A DNA stretch of 33,685 bases, taken from assembly GCA_003645085.1 (NCBI GenBank), contig QNEE01000006.1, forward strand, positions 1 through 33,685. Direction: 5' to 3'. The position numbers and the translations under genes are program-made. Each line of letters opens with the position of its first letter. The first letter of the stretch is position 1. Below are positions 25,742 through 33,685 of the stretch, piece after piece. Source of the stretch: a bacterium (lineage in GTDB: Bacteria > UBP14 > UBA6098). The notes beneath the pieces were generated by a model that saw nothing but the letters and a program-made list of their open reading frames with translations, made no database searches and had not been told where the DNA came from.

Positions 25742-28700
25742 CTACTTAACCAGCGTCATTTTCCGGGTTTCGTTGAAATCGCCGGCAACGACTTTATACA
25801 GGTAGATACCGCTCGGGAGTTCGTGACCGCCGCCGTCGCGAGCATCCCATATAATACGATGCCAACCGGCATCCAGCGACTCGTCGACCAGCGTGGTAAC
25901 TTTTCTGCCGAGTATGTTGAACACCTCGACCTTAACATCGGTCTCTTCCGGCAGAGCGATAGTGAATTCGGTCGTTGCGTTGAACGGGTTCGGCTTGTTC
26001 ATAGAAAGCGCGAACTCCTCCGGCCGCCTCGGCTTAATACCCAGAACACCCTCGTCGGTAAGTATGACGCTGAATACGCGGATTCCGCTCCCGAAAGTAA
26101 ACGTATATGAAGTGTCTTCGCGCATATCTATCGTAGTGCCTGTGGCCTGGTCGACCAGAGTTAAACCCCATCTTTCGTCGAGGTTATCCACTCCGCAAGA
26201 AGCGTCGTCCCCGGTCGGGGTTCTGTCTTTCGGCCACTCCAGCGTAACTTCCATACCGGCGGGAATATCGCGAACCTTAAACGTCCACACCTTACTATCG
26301 CTGGAGAAGTTAGCTTTCGTATCGCGCATCAACCTTAAGCCACCGGTTTCGAAATACGCGTCTATGGTGTTAACCGGCAGGTTTATATTCGGCTCGCGGA
26401 CATCCCAATCGTCGAATCCGTCGAGAGCGGTCTCGTTCACTCCGATATAATTATAGATATCGGTTCTGACGTCGCTGCCCTGGACACCCTTGGCAGAGAC
26501 TCTGAGCATAAACTCGGCCGGATTGAGCGTTTTAACCTTGGGTGCCGGTTTCGCTTTCGCCGCGAATGTTTCGAGAGCGCCGTCCATAGGATATATAATA
26601 TCGGTATAGACGGCGGGGTTACCGTCGCGTGCGTAGATATAGTATCCGCGCCAGGCGTCGATATACTCGTCGGCACCGCCGCCTCCACCCAACGGGTCGT
26701 AGAACGCGAAACCATCTTTTTCGCTCCAGGTCCAGTAATAGCGGTCGAGGTATGTGAAGTCGGTCGCGGCATAGACAGCATCCCAACTAACCCTCATATC
26801 GAACGGGTTACCGACTACCCACCAGCCCCAGTTCGGGCTGCCTACAGGATAATATACGGGATAGGCGAAGTCGCCGTCCGCAAACGGGGTGCCGTAGACA
26901 TCCCAGTAGGTGCGGTCGAGCCAGGTTTTCAGGAAATACCCTTTACCGCGGACGAATCCGGTCGGTAGTTCGTTGAGTCCTGTATCCTGATTATATCCAT
27001 AGATATTCGATGCCGACGGCGTAACGTTGAACGGGACAATATCGTCTACGAGTTGGATATACGGGTCGTTCGGGGTCGCGTTCAACGGAACACTTATAAT
27101 CTCCCAGCCGGCATAGGCTCTCGGTTGAACCTGAACACAGGTCGGAATCGTATATGGCGGAATGTTATCGCCGGGGTAGAAATATAGGTCGAAGCAGTAA
27201 TCGCCTACAGGAGTGGAATATTCGTGATTGATTATCGCGAACGTTACGCATTCCCCGGGAGCGATAAAGCCAGTCGTCGGGTCGACGTAAATACCGCCGG
27301 GTAATGGGCAATTTGGTGATTCTATAGAATAAACCTTAAGTGTGTTCATATTGGTAACCCAGATACGACAATTGTGGTCGACCTCGAGTCCCGCTAACGC
27401 ATAACCGCCAAGCCAACCAGCACCGGGCGCTTCGATTTCGTTGATTACCGTGCCGGTTGCTGGTTCAATTTCGTAAATCTTATCCGCAGGTTCATTTGCG
27501 GCGAACCATATAGTTCTTCGACTGGGGTCAAAGCCGATACCGGCGCAATTCGGGGCAGAATATGTATTCATCACTTCGCCCGGAACGTCCCAGTCTTTAC
27601 CCTTTATTTCGTAGATAAGGTTATCGTTCCAACCGCCGACATAGAATACATCGCGGGAGAAATCGTAGCCGACGCCGCGTTGTGAAGCCGCGGTCCAGGG
27701 TAAGGTAAAGTCACCAATCGAATCTACAATATCTCCCGTAACAACGTCGAAAGCGTATAGGAAGTTACTGCCTCCAACAGCGATCTGCCACATTAAGCGA
27801 TGATTGGCGTCCCATGCCATATCGCCCATCCACGAAGAACTTCCTACGCCGGTAACATCGACGGTAAGACCGGTATAAAGACCGGTAAGAACATCGAATT
27901 GCTGGTTATTGCACATTAACGAAATGCCTTCGACATTACTTACCCAGAAGTTAGTTATTTCGAGTCTATCGTATAACCCCAGACCCCAGGGCATATCGCA
28001 AACTGCGTTAACATCGAAACTATCGACGACATCGCCGAAAGCAGATGGTCTCGCAGATGGGCCGGGCACACCGCTCGGAATTCCAGCACGATACGCATTA
28101 GGGTCTACGGGTGTAACGGAGCCTTTATCTACGAAGGTTTCTTCTTCGACGAACATCGGGCGCGCCCTGGAACCACCGCCAACCGGGACACCTGTAAAGT
28201 TAAACCATATTGTATCGTCGGTCGGATTGCATATCTCGAAATAGACGGAATCGTCCTCGTTGTATGTCAAGTGCCCGTAAATTTCATCGACGTCTATCGG
28301 GCAAATCGGAACAAGAACCATCGCGGTATCGTCGATAAATACTACTACATCCTCGTATCCGGGGAAATATCCTAATTTAACGGCCATAACAGTATTATCG
28401 CCATACCCTACTTGCGGAATGAAGAAATACCCGGTAGAATCGGTATAAGCGACATAACCTCCGGTTCGGACCTCCGCATTCTCGATGACATCGTAAGTAT
28501 TGCAGTCGTAGACATAGCCCTCTATAGCCCCCGTAGGTGCCGGGTAATACATAAAGTCGTCCACATACCACCCGGCATCGGTAATGCTGCCATCGGAACC
28601 AAAGTGGAACCTGATATGCGATACGTCGGGGGTGAGGTCTATCCTTTGCATAAACCATTCGTCGAATCTCAAACCGGAAGACCAGCAATCTTCACCCGGA

Positions 28701-31078
28701 ATACCCGCATTAGCGCCATCGGCGACAGCGTTATAGGCTGTGTCCAGCGGTGTAGCCAATTCCCATGTTAGACCTCCATCCCTCGAGACTTTCACGTTTG
28801 CGCCGTCGTAGATATACTCGGTAATCAACCACTGATACCATGCAAACCTTGTGCAAGGATATGGTAAGGCTATATCGAGTTTACAATTTGCGCTAATGTC
28901 GTAATCGCCGTCGAGAACTGTGCCCCAGCAATTCGGTGCTGTGTGTGCGCTCGGCGGGCCATAAGTTGGGGTGCCCCATTCCCAGCAACCTGTCAGAGGT
29001 GTAGGTAGAGCGCCTCCGTCGTCGGTATCGACACTATCCCACTCCGGAACCAGAGGGTCGAGAAGCAGCGGGCCGAATATAGTATCGATATCGACCGTTT
29101 CGCCGACCGCAACAGAAAACACAGGAGTATAAGCCGTAATATAGCCCGGATATGTGCCTACGACCTGAATATCGCCCGCGTCGACGCCGTCGAGGAAGAA
29201 CGCTCCAGTGGCGTCGGTTACGTCGTTGACGCCGGAGACGAGTTCAGTAACAGCTATGCCGGCATCGGGACCGGGGACGTCCGTTAGGTCCGCGGTTCCG
29301 GTAATAAAGGCTACCGGGCGTTCGTCGAGTGTGAAATCGATTTCTACCGAGTCGTCCTCGACAACGACGACCGCGAATACCGTTTCGGCATAGAACGCAG
29401 GATGAGTGCAATAAACATCGAAGGTTCCTGCGGGAATGCCCGATATGCGGTAATAGCCGTCGATAGCGGAGATATCGTTATACGGGAATCCTACGAGGCC
29501 GACCTCCGCGCCCGAGTGGTCGGTGCGCCCGGAAAGCGTTACGTGCCCGTAAACAGTGCCCGAAGGCGGTGGAACGGTGCAGTAACGGATAGTCCGGGTA
29601 GTCGAGGTTAGGCCGAGATAGGATGGGTCGCCGTAGGTGCCACCTTCGTGCAGGTATGCGATACCCTCGCTTCCGTCGAAATTCTCCACACCCATCTCGA
29701 TATCCAGAGGGTCTTCGGGAAGACCGTTGAAGCGGACGTCGATAGCGCAGTTACCGCCCGGTGTAGGTATAACTGTCGGGTTCCAGATTTGAACCTGGCA
29801 ATCGAAGTATGCGCTGCCGCCGTATTGGCGCCAGTTTTCGAACGAGAAAAGAACATAGTCTCCCATTGGTTCTAGATATAAATACGCCCAGCCGTCGGAA
29901 CCCACCAGGTCGTCCCAGACCCAGGCGATGAAATTATCGAGCTGACCGCCGGGAGTCGGTATAAATTCGGGGGATAAGTAAGAACTCGCGGGGGCGGTCG
30001 GGTCGAATAAAATCCACCCGTTCGAGCTGAGCCAGGTGGTATCTCTCCCGACGCCGTATAGGACGAACGGGAACGGGAACCCAAAATAGCCGGTAACCGC
30101 ATCGTCGGCCTCGATTGTGGTCATTTCGATTCCGCTAGTAGCGTCTATCCACGTCGGGTCGGGGCTCATCGGGTAGCCGGTGCCGTCCTCGTAGATATAG
30201 TAACCACCCAGCACCTCGAACGAGCAGGTCCCGCTCGAACCAGTGTTCGCCGGAATAAAGGTATCGGTTGCCCTGAATAGATAGTCTATTACGCTCCAAC
30301 CCTCGAGGTCGGTGAAATCGTAATGATAATCGCCTGTGCCGTCGGGTAAGCCGCTGTCATAGACGAGATTATCGCAGACCCACGGGTCGCCGTTTATGCT
30401 GTAGCATATCTCCGCCGATAACGGGTCGATTCCGGTAAAATCGTTAATATAGACGCCAACCGTAACATCGGTTGTTCCGGAAGGATATACGGAGTCTGCG
30501 CAGGTATATGAGAAACTCGGCGGCGCGGGTTCGCTTGGCGGCGTATAGCCGTAAATAGTAACGTCGTCTAACGCCCAGTGGTAATCCCAGTTATTGTCAT
30601 ACCAGAAACAGACCTTACAGGTTGCACTGCTAGAAGTAAAGGATTCGATATGATACCTCGAGTGGACAACATCCAGTTCGGTTCGACCGTAAGAAATCGC
30701 GGTTGCCCACGTAGCACCGCCGTCGGTGCTAACGAGGATATAGGCTTCACCTGTGGACGAGCCGAACAACTCATAGTCCTCCCACATATCGACGATAACC
30801 GAGTCGTATCCACCCGAGGCGTCGAAGACCGGAGTGAACAGCGAGTCGTCGTTATCGACTTCGTAATCGACATAGGCGCTGAGCGCGCCGATAGTGAAAC
30901 CGGTGAGGAACTGGCTGTGCCAGTCTTCAGCGCCGACATAAGGCGGGTTTTGTGACCAGCCGGCGGGAATCCAGGCGCCCTCGAAACCCTCCGTAGGCAG
31001 AAGTGTAACTTCGGTTTGCGCGAATGCGACAAGGACCAGGGCGAGAATACCCAAAACGGAAATAAACGTGAGTTTCAT
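25742..31078 (-). CDS. Large secreted multidomain protein: jelly-roll/MAM-like domains, carboxypeptidase-regulatory-like repeats, beta-propeller-like segment, FlgD-Ig/T9SS type A C-terminal sorting domain
   Basis: 1778 aa; signal peptide MKLTFISVLGILALVLVAFAQ; EGFEGAWIPAGWS...; CarboxypepD_reg-like GHVTLSGRTDHSGAEVGL...; C-terminus PNPFNATTEFTIALPEETDVKVEVFNILGRKVTTLVDESLDAGWHRIIWDARDGGGHELPSGIYLYKVVAGDFNETRKMTLVK. Confidence 0.88.
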   Translation of the reverse strand: MKLTFISVLGILALVLVAFAQTEVTLLPTEGFEGAWIPAGWSQNPPYVGAEDWHSQFLTGFTIGALSAYVDYEVDNDDSLFTPVFDASGGYDSVIVDMWEDYELFGSSTGEAYILVSTDGGATWATAISYGRTELDVVHSRYHIESFTSSSATCKVCFWYDNNWDYHWALDDVTIYGYTPPSEPAPPSFSYTCADSVYPSGTTDVTVGVYINDFTGIDPLSAEICYSINGDPWVCDNLVYDSGLPDGTGDYHYDFTDLEGWSVIDYLFRATDTFIPANTGSSGTCSFEVLGGYYIYEDGTGYPMSPDPTWIDATSGIEMTTIEADDAVTGYFGFPFPFVLYGVGRDTTWLSSNGWILFDPTAPASSYLSPEFIPTPGGQLDNFIAWVWDDLVGSDGWAYLYLEPMGDYVLFSFENWRQYGGSAYFDCQVQIWNPTVIPTPGGNCAIDVRFNGLPEDPLDIEMGVENFDGSEGIAYLHEGGTYGDPSYLGLTSTTRTIRYCTVPPPSGTVYGHVTLSGRTDHSGAEVGLVGFPYNDISAIDGYYRISGIPAGTFDVYCTHPAFYAETVFAVVVVEDDSVEIDFTLDERPVAFITGTADLTDVPGPDAGIAVTELVSGVNDVTDATGAFFLDGVDAGDIQVVGTYPGYITAYTPVFSVAVGETVDIDTIFGPLLLDPLVPEWDSVDTDDGGALPTPLTGCWEWGTPTYGPPSAHTAPNCWGTVLDGDYDISANCKLDIALPYPCTRFAWYQWLITEYIYDGANVKVSRDGGLTWELATPLDTAYNAVADGANAGIPGEDCWSSGLRFDEWFMQRIDLTPDVSHIRFHFGSDGSITDAGWYVDDFMYYPAPTGAIEGYVYDCNTYDVIENAEVRTGGYVAYTDSTGYFFIPQVGYGDNTVMAVKLGYFPGYEDVVVFIDDTAMVLVPICPIDVDEIYGHLTYNEDDSVYFEICNPTDDTIWFNFTGVPVGGGSRARPMFVEEETFVDKGSVTPVDPNAYRAGIPSGVPGPSARPSAFGDVVDSFDVNAVCDMPWGLGLYDRLEITNFWVSNVEGISLMCNNQQFDVLTGLYTGLTVDVTGVGSSSWMGDMAWDANHRLMWQIAVGGSNFLYAFDVVTGDIVDSIGDFTLPWTAASQRGVGYDFSRDVFYVGGWNDNLIYEIKGKDWDVPGEVMNTYSAPNCAGIGFDPSRRTIWFAANEPADKIYEIEPATGTVINEIEAPGAGWLGGYALAGLEVDHNCRIWVTNMNTLKVYSIESPNCPLPGGIYVDPTTGFIAPGECVTFAIINHEYSTPVGDYCFDLYFYPGDNIPPYTIPTCVQVQPRAYAGWEIISVPLNATPNDPYIQLVDDIVPFNVTPSASNIYGYNQDTGLNELPTGFVRGKGYFLKTWLDRTYWDVYGTPFADGDFAYPVYYPVGSPNWGWWVVGNPFDMRVSWDAVYAATDFTYLDRYYWTWSEKDGFAFYDPLGGGGGADEYIDAWRGYYIYARDGNPAVYTDIIYPMDGALETFAAKAKPAPKVKTLNPAEFMLRVSAKGVQGSDVRTDIYNYIGVNETALDGFDDWDVREPNINLPVNTIDAYFETGGLRLMRDTKANFSSDSKVWTFKVRDIPAGMEVTLEWPKDRTPTGDDASCGVDNLDERWGLTLVDQATGTTIDMREDTSYTFTFGSGIRVFSVILTDEGVLGIKPRRPEEFALSMNKPNPFNATTEFTIALPEETDVKVEVFNILGRKVTTLVDESLDAGWHRIIWDARDGGGHELPSGIYLYKVVAGDFNETRKMTLVK

Positions 31079-31132
31079 CCGTAACCCTCCTTCTTGGTTG
31101 GATGATTGTTTTTGTAGTTAGGAATTTATCTT

Positions 31133-31161
31133 AAAATATCTACGCTATTTGGCATTGTCAA
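31133..31161 (-). promoter_or_regulatory. Candidate sigma70-type promoter of the 1778-aa protein gene
   Basis: Minus strand: TTGACA (31161-31156), 17 nt, TATTTT (31138-31133). Confidence 0.6.
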
Positions 31162-31312
31162 GGTATTTTTATGATTTACGATATTAGAAAAGGAATTTTA
31201 TTCCGGGTAGTCATTTAGTAAAATCAGGAGATATCAAAATACAAGAAGGAAATTGCATTTTAGCCGTGCACTTCCAAGGAAAATAAAAATAAGGTAATTT
31301 TAAGATTATATA

Positions 31313-31340
31313 TTGAAATACAGAGATTTTAATATATAAT
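31313..31340 (+). promoter_or_regulatory. Candidate sigma70-type promoter of the C1 protease gene
   Basis: TTGAAA (31313-31318), 16 nt, TATAAT (31335-31340). Confidence 0.45.
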
Positions 31341-31407
31341 TTAAAAATAAGAAATCCTTTAAAATCGATGGAAAAACAGAAGGGCAATCGAGCTTATGGA
31401 CGGCCAA

Positions 31408-33685
31408 ATGAAATTAAAAGTCTTATTAGGATTATTTGCGATAACAGTATCTATGTTGTTCGGAGCCGTAACGCTTTCGACGCACGGGGATTCGGTAATA
31501 GCGGAGTTCGACCCGTTAGAGGGGCAGTTACCGATAGGGTGTATTTATATCGGCGACGACTACCTCGCGAAGATACCCCCGGAGGTTTTCCCGGCGGGTA
31601 AAGTAACCGTCCCGACCGTGGATATTCTCGAAGCTATCGACGGCAGCAGCGAGTTTGAAATATTCGTTTTTCTCGAGACCGTTACCTTCGGGGACACATC
31701 GAGAGTTATCCAGGGCGCGGTTTTCAGAGTCGGAATCGGACAAACCGAGATAAGATTCAAGAAAGCAGGCGAAACTGCACCGTTTGCCGGATTGAGCGAT
31801 TTTGTTTTCGGACGGTTCACTAAATTAAGAAATATCCGCGACAAAATCGAGACCCGCGGCCTTAGGTGGACTGCGGACCTGAACCCTATTTTTATGTTGC
31901 CTGATGGGGATTGGCTAAGGCTTCTCGGCACAAAGCCGCGACCGGATACGACTATCCGTTCGCGTGAGGACACCCCTCGAGAACGTCCGATGATACCAAC
32001 AGACCTCGATTGGCGCGATAAAGACGGCTATAATTGGGTTACGCCAATAAAGAACCAGGGTTACTGTGGTTCCTGCTGGGCTTTTTCAGTCGTAGGAACC
32101 GCCGAATCGGAGTTCGTAATCGGACTGGCTCGACCTAGCCTCAGAAATACTCTGGACCTCGCCGAGCAACATACGGTTTCCTGCGACCATACGTGCTGGC
32201 CGCCGCCATACAGCAGTTATTGCAACGACGGTTGCGACGGCGGTTATACCAATCTTGCAAGCGATTTTTTACGGGATACCGGCGTTCCCGACGAGGCCTG
32301 TTTCTCTTACGTCTCCGGTGCGTCTGGATATGAACCACCCTGTAGCGACCGTTGCGCGGATTGGGCAAGCCGCGTTAAAAAAATATGCAGTTGGAGTTGG
32401 ATAAACGAAGGGGACAACGTCGATGTTACAACCGTTAAAAACGGTGTCCAGGATGCCCCACTTTCCGTGTGCATGAGAGTCTGCTCGGATTTCTCATCTT
32501 ACTCGGGCGGTTTGTATGAGAATACCTGCGGTTCGACCGGTTGGGAGGGTTGGCACGCGATTATTCTTGTCGGTTATAACGACGACTATGGCGGCTATTG
32601 GCGGATGAAAAATAGTTGGGGAACATCGTGGGGAGATAACGGTTTTTGCTATCCGGCTTATACAGAGTCGAATTACGGCGAATCGAGATTCGGGACCGAT
32701 GCACTTATACATAACTATTATCTCGCCGCCGATTTTTCCTATAGTCCGCCTTCGCCGGGAACGGGAGAGACGGTCGATTTCACCGACCTCACCAGCCATT
32801 GCCTTTCTCTGGTTAGCTGGAGCTGGGATTTCGGCGACGGTATCGGGTCCTCCTCTGCACAAAACCCGAGCTATTCGTATCCATCGAGTGGGAGCTTTAT
32901 TGTCGAATTAATCGTTTGCGACGCCAATAATTTCTGCGATACCGTTACCCATAGCATTACGGTTACGCCGAACGAACCGGATTTATATTATCACTCTCAC
33001 GTTATCGACGACGGCCTGGGCGACGGTGACGGTTACCCCGAAGCGGGGGAGTCGATTATTATGCCGATAAGTCTCGAGAACGCAGCTGGTAGCGCGACCG
33101 CAGTAAATGTAATCGGCAACGTTACCGAATCCGACCCGTATGTGAATTTCACCGATGCGAACCTCGATTGGCCGGATATCCCTGCTGGGGAATTCAGACA
33201 ATCGAACTCGAATCACGTGCGGTTCGATATTGCCGACGACGAGGCGACCTGCGACCATAATGTAACGTTCACGGTCAACTGGGACTGCGAGGGCGGGACC
33301 TATACCGGTTCGGATAATTTCGTCGTCCTGCTCGGCTGTCCCGACCCGCAGCTCGAATATCAAAGCCATGTTATCGACGACGCTGTCGGCGGGGACGGCG
33401 ACGGTTACCCAGAGGCCGGAGAGACGATAGTCCTGCCGGTAACTTTGCGTCATATAGGCGGAGCGGGCGCGGATAATGTTACCGGAACGCTCGATGAATC
33501 GGACGCTTATATCAGCATAACCGACGCTAACGCCGACTGGCCGAATATCGCCATCGGCGGCTCCGAGCAATCGAACCCGAACCATTTCGAGTTCCAGATA
33601 GACCCTCTTACGCCAGACGGGCATATCGTCGATTTCACTGTCGATTGGGATTGCTATTGCGGCAACGGCAGCGACGGTTTCCAGA
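31408..33685 (+). CDS. Secreted papain-like (C1A) cysteine protease with PKD domain and tandem Ig-like repeats (partial, runs off right edge)
   Basis: Open frame from ATG 31408 (or in-frame ATG 31396): MKLKVLLGLFAITVSMLFGAVTLS...; catalytic motifs NQGYCGSCWAFS, GWHAIILVGY, KNSWGTSWGDNGF; PKD-type LVSWSWDFGDG...NPSYSYPSSGSFIVELIV. Absent from the ORF track because no stop occurs in the window. Confidence 0.9.
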   Translation, partial: MKLKVLLGLFAITVSMLFGAVTLSTHGDSVIAEFDPLEGQLPIGCIYIGDDYLAKIPPEVFPAGKVTVPTVDILEAIDGSSEFEIFVFLETVTFGDTSRVIQGAVFRVGIGQTEIRFKKAGETAPFAGLSDFVFGRFTKLRNIRDKIETRGLRWTADLNPIFMLPDGDWLRLLGTKPRPDTTIRSREDTPRERPMIPTDLDWRDKDGYNWVTPIKNQGYCGSCWAFSVVGTAESEFVIGLARPSLRNTLDLAEQHTVSCDHTCWPPPYSSYCNDGCDGGYTNLASDFLRDTGVPDEACFSYVSGASGYEPPCSDRCADWASRVKKICSWSWINEGDNVDVTTVKNGVQDAPLSVCMRVCSDFSSYSGGLYENTCGSTGWEGWHAIILVGYNDDYGGYWRMKNSWGTSWGDNGFCYPAYTESNYGESRFGTDALIHNYYLAADFSYSPPSPGTGETVDFTDLTSHCLSLVSWSWDFGDGIGSSSAQNPSYSYPSSGSFIVELIVCDANNFCDTVTHSITVTPNEPDLYYHSHVIDDGLGDGDGYPEAGESIIMPISLENAAGSATAVNVIGNVTESDPYVNFTDANLDWPDIPAGEFRQSNSNHVRFDIADDEATCDHNVTFTVNWDCEGGTYTGSDNFVVLLGCPDPQLEYQSHVIDDAVGGDGDGYPEAGETIVLPVTLRHIGGAGADNVTGTLDESDAYISITDANADWPNIAIGGSEQSNPNHFEFQIDPLTPDGHIVDFTVDWDCYCGNGSDGFQ
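32980..33685 (+). repeat. Two tandem ~120-aa repeat domains inside the C1 protease ORF (second copy truncated)
   Basis: Copy 1 from 32980 (LYYHSHVIDDGLGDGDGYPEAGESIIMPISL...), copy 2 from 33349 (LEYQSHVIDDAVGGDGDGYPEAGETIVLPVTL...); shared VIDD..GDGDGYPEAGE, TDAN.DWP.I and QSN.NH motifs. Confidence 0.85.

Noticed and set aside
25893-26450. 185-aa plus-strand ORF
   Set aside because: Antisense to the C-terminal domain of the 1778-aa secreted protein.
1-33685. CRISPR array, tRNA/rRNA, transposase or integrase
   Set aside because: No regularly spaced direct repeats, no recognisable tRNA arms or rRNA segments, and no transposase or integrase motifs seen in any translated ORF.

Overview
Protein-coding window from an FCB-like or candidate-phylum Gram-negative bacterium; lineage is inferred only from PorV/FadL-like outer-membrane protein and a FlgD/T9SS-type C-terminal sorting tail. 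I support 19 CDSs. On the minus strand at the left edge is a DUF4159 gene coupled to a long DUF4175-like coiled-coil protein that runs off the window. These are followed by: MscS channel; PorV/FadL-like OMP; small beta-barrel; DUF362 + 2x[4Fe-4S] protein; orphan HTH protein; DnaQ-DinG fusion helicase; a plus-strand cluster (alpha/alpha-toroid protein, histidine phosphatase, lipoprotein, STAND/AAA-TPR ATPase); PLP aminotransferase; YtxH, DUF948-like, Ddl and SSB; PtsI; SppA; MIP18/DUF59; a 1778-aa secreted multidomain protein; and a partial secreted papain-like (C1) protease with PKD and tandem repeat domains. No rRNA, tRNA, CRISPR array or transposase was recognised. The strongest non-gene signal is compositional: a line-by-line manual scan found one GATC and no GTAC in 33,685 bp (about 130 of each expected by chance at even base composition), while TCGA is abundant. 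The best candidate for an undescribed gene system is the tightly packed phosphatase-lipoprotein-STAND ATPase set at 12721-17508. All functional assignments are from reading translations by eye; no searches were run.
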